33,890 bases of DNA, taken from Mucilaginibacter myungsuensis (GTDB lineage: Bacteria; Bacteroidota; Bacteroidia; Sphingobacteriales; Sphingobacteriaceae). A program made the position numbers and the translations under genes. Of the stretch, positions 23,305-30,868 are shown piece after piece. Location: assembly GCF_015222005.1 (NCBI RefSeq), contig NZ_JADFFL010000015.1:1-33890 (forward strand), written 5' to 3'. How positions within the stretch are numbered: the first letter of the stretch is position 1; every line of letters begins with the position of its first letter. The notes below the pieces were generated by a model. The model had not been told where the DNA came from. It saw only the letters and a program-made list of their open reading frames with translations, and searched no databases.

Positions 23305-23319
23305 TAACCGAACGGTTAC
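23278..23319. promoter_or_regulatory. Two tandem operator-like dyads, GTAACC-N4-GGTTWC
   Basis: The first dyad is GTAACC at 23278-23283 and GGTTTC at 23288-23293 (one mismatch). The second is GTAACC at 23304-23309 and GGTTAC at 23314-23319, perfect, and even 7 bp per arm with the inner G/C. Both have a 4-bp centre and their starts are 26 bp apart. One sits between the two promoter elements and one over the start site, as expected for autorepression by the ArsR-type regulator encoded next. Confidence 0.7.
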
Positions 23320-23328
23320 TTATTAAGC

Positions 23329-23643
23329 ATGAGACGAGACGTATTCCAGGCGATAGCCGACCCCACCCGCAGGCAGATCATAGGCATGTTAGCTGCCGAG
23401 CAGATGAATTTGAACGCGATAGCAGATAAATTCGATGTAAGCCGACCTGCCATATCTAAGCATATCAAGATACTAACCGAGTGCGGGCTGATAAGCATTA
23501 AGCAGGAGGGAAGGGAGCGCTATTGCCGCCCCAACTACAAAAAGCTGAAAGAGGTGTCCATCTGGGTGGAGCAATACCGCAAATTTTGGAATGCTAAACT
23601 GGATGACCTTGAAAATTTCCTGGCCTTAGACAACGACAAATAA
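23329..23643 (+). CDS. ArsR family winged-helix regulator
   Basis: A 104-residue DNA-binding repressor-type protein. The start RRDVFQAIADPTRRQIIGML (2-21) is the dimer and wing-helix entry of the ArsR fold, LNAIADKFDVSRPAISKHIK (28-47) is the helix-turn-helix, and ISIKQEGRERYCRPN is the beta wing. The ELCVCDL-type metal site of true metal sensors is absent, so it probably responds to something else. It is followed after 18 bp by an SRPBCC (AHSA1-like) gene, a pair that is very common in bacteria. The two dyads upstream of its start are likely its own operators. Confidence 0.93.
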   Translation: MRRDVFQAIADPTRRQIIGMLAAEQMNLNAIADKFDVSRPAISKHIKILTECGLISIKQEGRERYCRPNYKKLKEVSIWVEQYRKFWNAKLDDLENFLALDNDK

Positions 23644-23661
23644 ACTTTAAAACCAAAGAGT

Positions 23662-24108
23662 ATGGAGAGTACATCACAAACATCCGAACCGCTAATTGTT
23701 GAACGTGTATTAAATGCCCCTGCCACTAAGATATGGGAGGCGCTGAGCGATATCAACAAGATCAAACAATGGTATTTTCAATTAGAAGAATTTAAGGCCG
23801 AGGTTGGCTTCACCTTCGAGTTTGAAGGCGGCGACGAAACCCAGGTCTACCTGCACCGCTGCGTAATAACCGAGGTCATCCCCGGCAAAAAGTTGGCTTA
23901 CACCTGGGCTTATCCAGAGTTCCATAAGGGCGAGTCGGAAGTATCATTCGAGTTGTTTCCTGAAGGTGACCGTACACTGGTGCGCATTACCCACGTCGGC
24001 TTAGAGAATTTCCCAAGCCACCTGCCATCATTCGCCCGCGAAAGCTTCAACGGTGGTTGGAATCATATCCTGGGTATCAGCTTGAAAGATTTTGTGGAGA
24101 AGGGGTGA
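23662..24108 (+). CDS. SRPBCC (AHSA1-like) domain protein
   Basis: A 148-residue cytoplasmic protein of the START/Bet v1 helix-grip fold with the AHSA1-type pattern: VERVLNAPATKIWEALSDI (about 12-30), IKQWYFQLEEFKAEVG, VTEVIPGKKLAYTWAY-like strand, and the C-terminal helix SFARESFNGGWNHILGISL. These domains bind hydrophobic small molecules. The protein probably works with the ArsR regulator encoded just before it, perhaps on the same ligand. The operon ends in the terminator at 24124-24158. Confidence 0.92.
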   Translation: MESTSQTSEPLIVERVLNAPATKIWEALSDINKIKQWYFQLEEFKAEVGFTFEFEGGDETQVYLHRCVITEVIPGKKLAYTWAYPEFHKGESEVSFELFPEGDRTLVRITHVGLENFPSHLPSFARESFNGGWNHILGISLKDFVEKG

Positions 24109-24123
24109 AAGTATAGAAGGTTA

Positions 24124-24158
24124 GACTTACGAAGTTTTTGAAACTTCGTAAGTCTTTT
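24124..24158. terminator. Bidirectional terminator between SRPBCC and esterase genes
   Basis: GACTTACGAAGTTT (24124-24137) pairs perfectly with AAACTTCGTAAGTC (24141-24154) over 14 bp with a 3-nt loop, followed by TTTT. It lies between convergent genes. Confidence 0.85.
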
Positions 24159-24167
24159 AAGTCGTGT

Positions 24168-25022
24168 TTATTTCTTCACCGATTTTGGGTCAACAATAGC
24201 CTTCGTCAATGCCCTTACTTCTCTTACCAGCATCGGGAAAGCCGGCTCGGCCATGCCGCCGTGGTCGTAGCCTTGTAGTTCGTATAGGCGCACGTTCTTG
24301 TGTCCTTTCAATTTAAATACGCGCCAAGTGTAGGCATTCTCTTCGTATCGGCCCAGTAGTTCCATCTCGCGGTCGCCGGTGATCAGGATGGTTGGCGGGG
24401 CATCGGCACGGATATATTGCAGGGGAGCGTAACCGTCTATGGCGGGTTGTGTCTCTGCTATACCTTCCTCTTTCCGTACGGTAAAATGAGTGATGCATTG
24501 CGAACTGAAGGGTATCAGTCCGGCAATTTTATTGGCATCGATGCCGTAAGCGGCTAAGTTGCTCTTGTCTAAAGTCACCATCATATCCAGATAACCACCT
24601 GCCGAGTGGCCCGACATAAAGATCAGATCATTACGGCCTCCGTATTCAGCAATATGCTTAAATGCCCAGGCTGTAGCGGCGGTAGCATCGTTGATGTAGG
24701 CAGGTGCTTTAACCTTTGGCGATAAACGGTAACCGACGCCGATCACCGCGAAACCTTTTTCCATTAGCGCTTTGGGCACCTCCAAGCCGCCGCCGGTCAA
24801 ACCGCCGCCGTGAAACCAGATCACGGTCGGGAAATTTTTGATGTTGGTAGGGTAGTAGATATCTAACTTGCAGGTAATGCGCGCGTATTGATCAAGCGTG
24901 GTAGTATCGGCATAATAGCTGATGCCTTTTGCAGTTTTGTAAGTGGTAGGTTCTTTGGTTTGCGCTTTAACGGCAAAGCAATAAAGAACAGTGCACAGGA
25001 TCATGAATGATCTTTTCATCAT
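24168..25022 (-). CDS. Exported alpha/beta hydrolase (carboxylesterase-like)
   Basis: A 284-residue exported hydrolase with a signal peptide (MMKRSFMILCTVLYCFAVKAQ). The fold's oxyanion motif is WFHGGG (69-74), and the triad can be placed: Ser140 in SGHSAGGY, Asp217 in ILITGDREME and His254 in GYDHGGM. The pattern fits BD-FAE/HSL-type esterases that act on acetyl or feruloyl esters of polysaccharides, but the substrate is not certain. The Met at the second codon is an alternative start. It is divergent from a sugar porter and close to GH125, so a polysaccharide-use context is plausible. Confidence 0.9.
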   Translation of the reverse strand: MMKRSFMILCTVLYCFAVKAQTKEPTTYKTAKGISYYADTTTLDQYARITCKLDIYYPTNIKNFPTVIWFHGGGLTGGGLEVPKALMEKGFAVIGVGYRLSPKVKAPAYINDATAATAWAFKHIAEYGGRNDLIFMSGHSAGGYLDMMVTLDKSNLAAYGIDANKIAGLIPFSSQCITHFTVRKEEGIAETQPAIDGYAPLQYIRADAPPTILITGDREMELLGRYEENAYTWRVFKLKGHKNVRLYELQGYDHGGMAEPAFPMLVREVRALTKAIVDPKSVKK

Positions 25023-25281
25023 AGTAGGTTTGAATAGTGTAGCGGGCTAATATAGGTATTGATGTTAAAAATGCGCCCGCCGTAACACAAAAGGTACACC
25101 TGCCGGCACTATTTCAAATATCTTACTTGGTTTTCAGTCGATTTATATATCTTCAACAAATTTTAACAGACCTGTTCATCTTTTAGGCCTAATCAGCCGG
25201 GATGTTCGTTAGCCGTCCTGTCGCCATGACCGGCTCGGCCGCTTAACCAATTTATTTACCAAAAAAACTAATTACCTTACC

Positions 25282-26517
25282 ATGGAGCAGCAAAAAGCGG
25301 CTTTTACCGAAAATCGATTTTTCGTCACTATCACGTTCGTTACTTCCCTTTTTATGTTCTGGGGGATCGCCATTACCATGGCCGACGTTCTGAATAAACA
25401 CTTTCAGCACACGCTAAGCCTATCGCGCACACAATCAGCTTTTGTGCAGTTTGCGGTATTTGGTGCTTATGGCGTAATGGGTATCCCGGCCGGGTTGTTC
25501 ATGAAAAAATTTGGATACAAGAGCGGGGTATTATTGGGCTTATCATTATTTGCCGGTGGCGCTTTCCTTTTTATACCCGCGGCAAATCTGTCGTCGTTCG
25601 CTTTCTTCGGGATGGCTTTGTTCATTTTGGGTTGCGGCCTGTCTACCTTAGAAACAGTTGCCCACCCATTCGTGGCTTCGTTAGGCGATCAGCGTACCAG
25701 TGATCAGCGTATTAACTTTGCACAAGCCTTTAACGCCGTGGGTGCAATGCTTGGCCCAAAGATCGGCAGCTATTTTTTGTTACGTAATAACGTTGAAGGT
25801 AGTACAGATCTAACCTCGGTTAAGATCCTTTACGGCGTTATTGGCGCTGTTATTTTGTGTGTTGCTATATCTTTTGCAATGGTAAAGGTTCCGGATACGG
25901 TAGACCCGCATGCGACCAAAGGTACTGATGCCGACGCTGCGAACGTTGATCTGGCCCCCAAAAAGAGCTTGTTCAGTCATCGCCATTTCTCCTGGGCGGT
26001 TTTAGCGCAATTTTTTAACGTTGCAGCTCAAGCAGGCACCTGGGCCTTTTTTATTAATTACGGTCACGAAAAAATGGGTTTCAGTGATGAGGTAGCAGGC
26101 AACTACATGGTATTATTTATGGGTATGATGCTTGCCGGCCGTTTCATCGGTACGTTCCTGATGCGTTTTATCGCCCCTAATAAATTACTGGCTGCTTTTG
26201 CATTGGGTAATATCCTGATGTGCATCATTGTAGCGCAAGACTTAGGCACGATATCGTTCGTGGCTTTGTTACTGATCAATTTCTTCTTCAGTATCATGTT
26301 CCCTACTATCTTTAGCTTGGGCTTGAAAAACCTGGGCGAAAAGACCCAACAAGGAGCTTCATTCATTTCGATGGGTGTAGTGGGCGGTGCATTCTTTCCG
26401 TTCGCAATGGGTTTCGTTGCCGACCATCACGGTGTAGCATCGGCCTACTACTTGCCGATCATTTGCTATGCGGTTATCTTTCTTTTTGGATCTAAATTTT
26501 ATAAGGTAAAAGCATAA
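25282..26517 (+). CDS. FHS-family sugar:H+ symporter (FucP-like MFS)
   Basis: A 411-residue inner-membrane porter with 12 predicted helices. The family pattern is clear: FVQFAVFGAYGVMGIPAGLFMKK-type segment in the second helix region, KFGYKSGVLLGLSLF, GCGLSTLETVAHPFV and QRINFAQAFNAVGAMLGP, which match the L-fucose and glucose/galactose/mannose symporters. The sugar cannot be told from sequence, but the next gene is an alpha-mannosidase, which points to mannose or a similar sugar. Between the two genes is 58 bp with a short CTCG-AAAA-CGAG hairpin and T-run (26552-26568) that might reduce read-through. Starts at an ATG with an A-rich leader. Confidence 0.93.
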   Translation: MEQQKAAFTENRFFVTITFVTSLFMFWGIAITMADVLNKHFQHTLSLSRTQSAFVQFAVFGAYGVMGIPAGLFMKKFGYKSGVLLGLSLFAGGAFLFIPAANLSSFAFFGMALFILGCGLSTLETVAHPFVASLGDQRTSDQRINFAQAFNAVGAMLGPKIGSYFLLRNNVEGSTDLTSVKILYGVIGAVILCVAISFAMVKVPDTVDPHATKGTDADAANVDLAPKKSLFSHRHFSWAVLAQFFNVAAQAGTWAFFINYGHEKMGFSDEVAGNYMVLFMGMMLAGRFIGTFLMRFIAPNKLLAAFALGNILMCIIVAQDLGTISFVALLLINFFFSIMFPTIFSLGLKNLGEKTQQGASFISMGVVGGAFFPFAMGFVADHHGVASAYYLPIICYAVIFLFGSKFYKVKA

Positions 26518-26575
26518 TTGTTAACTTGTACCCGTAAACTCAAAACTTAACCTCGAAAACGAGTTTTTATATACC

Positions 26576-27988
26576 ATGCAAAGACGAACTTTTTTACGCA
26601 ACACCAGTCTGCTGGCATCGGCAGTAATGGTGAACAAATTGCCATCATTCGCGGCTGCCCCGGCTTACCCTGTGGTAAGGGTTAAAGAGCGCAACTTCAC
26701 CAGCACCGCTGTTGAGGCTGCAATTCAGGAATTCCAAAGCAAGGTGAAAGACCCTGAGCTGGCCTGGTTGTTCAATAACTGTTTCCCAAACACTTTAGAT
26801 ACCACGGTTACCGCGCGCGAGAAAGGCGGCAAACCTGATACCTACGTGATCACCGGCGATATCGATGCCATGTGGTTGCGCGATAGCAGCGCCCAGGTGT
26901 ATCCTTACCTGCACTTTGTTAAGCAAGATTCAAAATTGCGTAACCTGGTCGCCGGCGTGATCAACCGCCAGGCCGAGTGTGTATTGAAAGACCCTTACGC
27001 CAATGCCTTTTACGATGACCCTAATAAAGTAGGCGAGTGGTCTAAAGACGAGACCAAAATGCAACCGGGCTTGCACGAGCGTAAATGGGAGATAGATTCA
27101 CTTTGTTATCCTATCCGCTTGGCTTATAAATATTGGAAGATCACCGGTGATACCTCTCCGTTTACAGATACCTGGAAGTCGTCTATCGCTATGATCTTGA
27201 AAACCTTTAAGGAACAACAGCGTAAAACAAACCAAGGCCCGTACAGTTTCCAACGCCGTACATCATGGGCAACTGATGGTGTGCCGATGGCCGGTTACGG
27301 TTATCCGGTAAAACCTGTAGGTTTGATATGTTCAACTTTCCGCCCGAGTGATGATGCTACGATATTCCTGTACCTGATCCCGTCAAATTTCTTCGCGGTG
27401 ACCAGTTTAAGACAAGCGGCCGAGATGGTAAGCACCATCAGCAAAGACAATGCGCTGGCAACTGACCTGCGCGCCCTGGCTACCGAAGTTGATGCCGCCC
27501 TAAAAAAACATGCCGTGATTAATCACCCAACCTTTGGCAAAGTTTACGCTTACGAGGTTAACGGTTTTGGCAGCTACGTTTTAATGGACGATGCTAATGT
27601 GCCAAGCCTGTTAGGTTTGCCATACCTTGATGCGATGCCTAAAACAGATCCGGTTTACCTGAATACCCGTAAGATGTTGCTGTCGGCCAATAACCCTTTC
27701 TTCTTTAAAGGTAAGGCAGGCGAGGGCATTGGTGGCCCGCACGTTGGTAAAGATATGATCTGGCCATTGAGTATCATCATCCGCGGGATGACCAGTACTA
27801 ACGATGCCGAGATCAAACAATGCATTACCATGCTAAAGAACGCTCATGGTGATACCGGCTTTATGCACGAGAGCTTCCATAAAGACGATGCCAAGAATTT
27901 CACCCGTAAATGGTTCGCTTGGGCTAACACTTTGTTCGGCGAATTTTTGTGGGAGACCTACAAGGCCAAGCCGCACTTGTTGGCGTAA
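26576..27988 (+). CDS. Exported glycoside hydrolase family 125 (exo-alpha-1,6-mannosidase type)
   Basis: A 470-residue exported enzyme. The N-terminus MQRRTFLRNTSLLASAVMVN has a twin Arg followed by a hydrophobic stretch ending AAA near 26-28, a Tat-like signal. The catalytic (alpha/alpha)6 barrel has the family segments ITGDIDAMWLRDSSAQV (92-107), HERKWEIDSLCYPIRLAYKYW, STFRPSDDAT (253-262) and, near the end, HGDTGFMHESFHKDD with RKWFAWANTLFGEFLWE. GH125 members remove alpha-1,6-linked mannose with inversion. It stands directly after a sugar porter, so the pair may release and import mannose. A terminator follows at 28013-28050. Confidence 0.94.
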   Translation: MQRRTFLRNTSLLASAVMVNKLPSFAAAPAYPVVRVKERNFTSTAVEAAIQEFQSKVKDPELAWLFNNCFPNTLDTTVTAREKGGKPDTYVITGDIDAMWLRDSSAQVYPYLHFVKQDSKLRNLVAGVINRQAECVLKDPYANAFYDDPNKVGEWSKDETKMQPGLHERKWEIDSLCYPIRLAYKYWKITGDTSPFTDTWKSSIAMILKTFKEQQRKTNQGPYSFQRRTSWATDGVPMAGYGYPVKPVGLICSTFRPSDDATIFLYLIPSNFFAVTSLRQAAEMVSTISKDNALATDLRALATEVDAALKKHAVINHPTFGKVYAYEVNGFGSYVLMDDANVPSLLGLPYLDAMPKTDPVYLNTRKMLLSANNPFFFKGKAGEGIGGPHVGKDMIWPLSIIIRGMTSTNDAEIKQCITMLKNAHGDTGFMHESFHKDDAKNFTRKWFAWANTLFGEFLWETYKAKPHLLA

Positions 27989-28012
27989 GCCTTTAGATCT
28001 CGAAATATTTTT

Positions 28013-28050
28013 AACCCCGACCGGATCCATTCAGATCTGGTCGGGGTTTT
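28013..28050 (+). terminator. Intrinsic terminator of the porter-GH125 unit
   Basis: AACCCCGACC (28013-28022) pairs with GGTCGGGGTT (28039-28048), with an inner GATC/GATC stem, followed by TTTT. Confidence 0.85.
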
Positions 28051-28427
28051 GTGTTTTGCGGCTGGTGATCACGAAATCGGAAATATTCGTGACGAAATTG
28101 CACATTTTAGAAAAGTCTTGCCGGGGTGGCCAAAAATTGGCTTTATAAGAGCGCTTCTGCTGGAGTATATGACAATGGGTTGATATAGTTGTTGCGGGGT
28201 TTTTAAAATGCGCCACATCGGCTGTAATGACGTTTAGGGTCATGTGGTATTTTGTTGGTCAAAAATTCATGGTTCATCGCAGCTCAACGGATCTCGCAAC
28301 ATCAGCGGTATTTAGAGGTATAGAATAGGCCGTAACATTATTCTTAATGTTAATGAAAATTAAAATGCTGACTTACAAGCTGCTCGGTATTTAACGCGGT
28401 TTTAACGCTAATTTTATTTAAAATTAG

Positions 28428-28457
28428 TTGGATGGAGTGAAATTTAACCTATCTTTG
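28428..28457 (+). promoter_or_regulatory. Promoter of the first tRNA-Pro gene
   Basis: TTG at 28428-28430, 19 bp, then TATCTTTG at 28450-28457, a full consensus match. The start would be about 12 bases before the tRNA. Confidence 0.82.
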
Positions 28458-28475
28458 CACACCGAAACGGAAGAA

Positions 28476-28549
28476 CGGGATGTAGCGTAGCCCGGTATCG
28501 CGCCACATTTGGGATGTGGAGGCCGCAGGTTCGAATCCTGCCATCCCGA
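28476..28549 (+). tRNA. tRNA-Pro(TGG), copy 1
   Basis: A 74-nt cloverleaf. The acceptor CGGGATG (28476-28482) pairs with CATCCCG (28542-28548), discriminator A28549. The anticodon stem CCACA/TGTGG encloses the loop TTTGGGA, with anticodon TGG for proline. The T arm is GCAGG-TTCGAAT-CCTGC. CCA is not encoded. The gene is identical to the copy at 30632-30705 and is followed by the same terminator. Confidence 0.96.
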
Positions 28550-28604
28550 CTAAAGCGGTACCAAGTATCAAAAACCCTCAGCATGCAAATGCTGAGGGTT
28601 TTTT
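28476..28604 (+). repeat. Direct repeat, tRNA-Pro plus terminator, copy 1
   Basis: The 129-bp unit from the tRNA start to the end of the terminator hairpin recurs at 30632-30762 with an identical tRNA and only a few differences after it (TAAAGCGGTACC versus AGCTAAGCGATACC, and one base in the hairpin). Upstream flanks are unrelated. Confidence 0.88.
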
Positions 28605-28605
28605 G
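28570..28605 (+). terminator. Terminator of tRNA-Pro copy 1
   Basis: ACCCTCAGCAT (28574-28584) pairs perfectly with ATGCTGAGGGT (28589-28599), then TTTTT. The same hairpin, one base different, follows the second tRNA. Confidence 0.88.
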
Positions 28606-28632
28606 TTTGATAACATTCTGCTATTTTCGATC

Positions 28633-29388
28633 ATGGACAACGGCTTCTTACTGAACTTTCTTGAACCGGACCCGTCGATAGCTGCTTTCGTCGAGAATAT
28701 CGGGATGTTCCACAATACCTCTGCCGAAACAAAAGAAGTGGTGGTATTACCCGATGGCCGTATCGATCTGTTCTTTTGGAAGAACGGCGGCGGGCCATTT
28801 CAGGTGCTGCTTATAGGTTTAGAGACCGCTCCCGAACAACGCTTTGTGCCACCGCAGACCAAGGCTTTTGTGATCAGTTTTAAACCGCTGGCGGTCGAAT
28901 ATATTCTGCAGACCTCTATAGCCGATATCTTGAACAGTGCAAGGGAATTACCTATTGGTTACCTCGGTTTTGATGTCGATATTTCGGGTGACCTGAATGC
29001 ATTCTATCAGAAAGTATCGAACAAGATAAAAGCCTTATTACCAGTTGATATCGACAGCCGGAAATTGAAGTTATTCGACCTCATCTACTCATCCAATGGG
29101 GAACTTTCTGTGGCAGCGTTGGCAGATCAAGTAGGGTGGAGTTCCCGTCAGATCAACCGTTATTTCGATCAGCGTTTCGGCCTGTCGTTAAAATCTTATT
29201 GCAATATCCTGCGCTTCAGGGCGTCGCTTAAACACATCGCCAACGGCAAGCTATTTCCCGAACTTGATTTTACTGATCAGGCCTATTTTATTAAAGAGAT
29301 AAAAAAGTTTTCGGGCGTAATACCCAAAGAATTATCCCGTAATCAAAACGACCGATTTTTACTATTATCCCTTTTGAAACAGCAATAA
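28633..29388 (+). CDS. AraC family transcriptional regulator
   Basis: A 251-residue regulator with an N-terminal sensor part (VLPDGRIDLFFWKNGGGPFQ, typical of the DUF6597-type AraC sensor) and a C-terminal AraC DNA-binding part with two helix-turn-helix units. The first is at about 158-178 (SVAALADQVGWSSRQINRYF) and the second about 208-232, ending FTDQAYFIKEIKKFSGVIPK, where the usual FxDQSHFxRxFKxxxGxTP pattern is recognisable. The frame is open upstream through the tRNA gene, so the ATG at 28633 is chosen. The next gene, a Tet(X)-like monooxygenase, starts 27 bp later and is probably co-transcribed or controlled by it. Confidence 0.92.
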   Translation: MDNGFLLNFLEPDPSIAAFVENIGMFHNTSAETKEVVVLPDGRIDLFFWKNGGGPFQVLLIGLETAPEQRFVPPQTKAFVISFKPLAVEYILQTSIADILNSARELPIGYLGFDVDISGDLNAFYQKVSNKIKALLPVDIDSRKLKLFDLIYSSNGELSVAALADQVGWSSRQINRYFDQRFGLSLKSYCNILRFRASLKHIANGKLFPELDFTDQAYFIKEIKKFSGVIPKELSRNQNDRFLLLSLLKQQ

Positions 29389-29415
29389 TTTTGTGCCGTA
29401 CTTAATTGATACGGT

Positions 29416-30573
29416 ATGTTATTAAAAGATAAACAAGTAGCTATTGTGGGCGGTGGTCCGGGTGGCTTAACATTGGCCAAATTACTGCAATTGAAAGGCG
29501 TCGATGTGACGTTATATGAACGGGACGCCGACCAAAATGCCCGTGTGCAGGGTTCGCCACTGGACCTGCACGAACATTCGGGTATGGCCGCCCTGCGGGA
29601 GGCCGGTCTGTTAGAGGCCTTTAAGCAAAATTTTCTTCCCGGTGCCGATAGGAAGCTGATCACAGATGCCCAAGCGCAGGTGTATTTCAGCGATCACGAT
29701 AAGCCCGAAGAGAATTTCGGTCACCAACATTTTCGCCCGGAGATAGATAGGGGTACGCTCAGAAAGATCCTGTTAGATTCCCTTAAACCCAGAACGGTGG
29801 TTTGGGATAGCCACTTTACCGGCATGGATAAACAAGGCGAAGGCTGGTCATTGCACTTCAAATATAAAGCCTCTGTTTATGCCGATCTGGTTATCGCGGC
29901 CGATGGTGCTAACTCTAAGATCAGGCCATATATCACGGATATCAAGCCATTCTACTCGGGCATCACTATGCTCGAGGGGAATGTCCGCAATGCAGTGGAG
30001 TCAGCTCCGCAGGTCAGCAAGCTGATTAAAGGTGGTAAGATCATGGCCTTTGGTAAAGGCAAGGATCTGTTGCTGGGGCAAAAGGGGAATGGCGATCTGG
30101 GATTTTATGCCAGCATAAAAGTACCGGAAGATTGGTCAGTCACTAACGGGCTTAACTACAAAGATAATGAGCAAGTACTAACTTGGTTCAAAGAGTTTTA
30201 CAATGATTGGAGTAGCATCTGGTACGAGTTGTTCCAAAACGCCGAGACACCTTTCATTCCCCGCCCGATCAATTGTATGCCTTTAGATCAAACCTGGCAG
30301 GCTTTACCCAACGCAACCATGATAGGCGATGCCGCACACGTGATGCCACCCTTTGCCGGAGAGGGAGCTAATATGGCTATGCTGGATGCTTTGGAGCTAA
30401 GCAGGGCCTTGACAGATGATACATGCAAGCATCTGCAAGAAGCTATCGCGGCATTTGAGGAGCAGATGCGTGCCCGTGCCGCTGTTGCCGCTCGCGAATC
30501 GTTAGCTAACGGCGAATTAATGCATGCCGATAACGCTTTGGCCGATATGCTGGCCATGTTTGGCGGGCATTGA
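29416..30573 (+). CDS. Tet(X)-like FAD-dependent monooxygenase
   Basis: A 385-residue class A flavin monooxygenase. The Rossmann motif VAIVGGGPGGLTLAKLLQ is at 8-25, YERD at 34-37, ADGANSKIR at 162-170 (DG motif) and MIGDAAHVMPPFAGEGANMA at 302-321 (GD motif). The layout and many segments, such as LDLHEHSG, resemble Tet(X). In a hand alignment from memory the Tet(X) His in GALHFG falls at Gly229 here, so tetracycline attack is doubtful. The natural substrate is unknown. It follows an AraC-type regulator within a segment bounded by two identical tRNA genes. A TAATTTTG element at 29386-29393 overlaps the previous stop, and the inverted repeat CCGTA-9 nt-TACGG (29396-29414) sits before its ATG. 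Confidence 0.92.
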   Translation: MLLKDKQVAIVGGGPGGLTLAKLLQLKGVDVTLYERDADQNARVQGSPLDLHEHSGMAALREAGLLEAFKQNFLPGADRKLITDAQAQVYFSDHDKPEENFGHQHFRPEIDRGTLRKILLDSLKPRTVVWDSHFTGMDKQGEGWSLHFKYKASVYADLVIAADGANSKIRPYITDIKPFYSGITMLEGNVRNAVESAPQVSKLIKGGKIMAFGKGKDLLLGQKGNGDLGFYASIKVPEDWSVTNGLNYKDNEQVLTWFKEFYNDWSSIWYELFQNAETPFIPRPINCMPLDQTWQALPNATMIGDAAHVMPPFAGEGANMAMLDALELSRALTDDTCKHLQEAIAAFEEQMRARAAVAARESLANGELMHADNALADMLAMFGGH

Positions 30574-30592
30574 TATTTTGAGATGAAAAAGT

Positions 30593-30622
30593 TTTGAAAT
30601 AATAAATTAAAGACTATTTTTG
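30593..30622 (+). promoter_or_regulatory. Promoter of the second tRNA-Pro gene
   Basis: TTTG at 30593-30596, 18 bp, then TATTTTTG at 30615-30622, a full consensus match, 9 bases before the tRNA. It differs in sequence from the promoter of copy 1. Confidence 0.8.
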
Positions 30623-30631
30623 CAGCCCTTT

Positions 30632-30705
30632 CGGGATGTAGCGTAGCCCGGTATCGCGCCACATTTGGGATGTGGAGGCCGCAGGTTCGAATCCTGCCAT
30701 CCCGA
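30632..30705 (+). tRNA. tRNA-Pro(TGG), copy 2
   Basis: A 74-nt gene identical in sequence to the one at 28476-28549: same acceptor CGGGATG/CATCCCG, anticodon loop TTTGGGA (anticodon TGG) and T arm. CCA is not encoded. It lies 2,156 bp downstream of copy 1 and has its own promoter and terminator. Confidence 0.96.
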
Positions 30706-30762
30706 CAGCTAAGCGATACCAAGTATCAAAAACCTTCAGCATGCAAATGCTGAGGGTTTTTT
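30632..30762 (+). repeat. Direct repeat, tRNA-Pro plus terminator, copy 2
   Basis: The second copy of the 129-131-bp unit. The segment between the copies holds the AraC-type and monooxygenase genes. The repeat boundary is sharp at the tRNA 5' end. Confidence 0.88.
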
Positions 30763-30763
30763 T
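30727..30763 (+). terminator. Terminator of tRNA-Pro copy 2
   Basis: ACCTTCAGCAT pairs with ATGCTGAGGGT (one G:T pair) around the same loop GCAA as in copy 1, then seven T. Confidence 0.85.
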
Positions 30764-30868
30764 ATTGTGGCAACATCCCGTTTGTTGGGCCGCGACCAAC
30801 GATCAGGGAATCGCCATGACAATTATTTTTTGCCTAATTTTACCTGCACACAAACCATCAAAAATAAC

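Larger units (their letters stand above)
27989..28475. other. 487-bp gap before the first tRNA-Pro gene
   Basis: It holds the GH125 terminator (28013-28050) and the tRNA promoter (28428-28457). The roughly 375 bp between them are AT-rich at the end and show no protein-like frame in either direction that I would defend. A small TTGGCCA-type palindrome near 28129-28142 is not clearly functional. Confidence 0.5.

Noticed and set aside
28516..28632. Start of the AraC-type gene inside the tRNA
   Set aside because: The translation before Met at 28633 is tRNA and terminator sequence; the same frame recurs from the second tRNA.
30288..30722. Minus-strand 144-codon frame over the second tRNA and the monooxygenase end
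   Set aside because: It runs through the tRNA and is antisense to the conserved GD motif.
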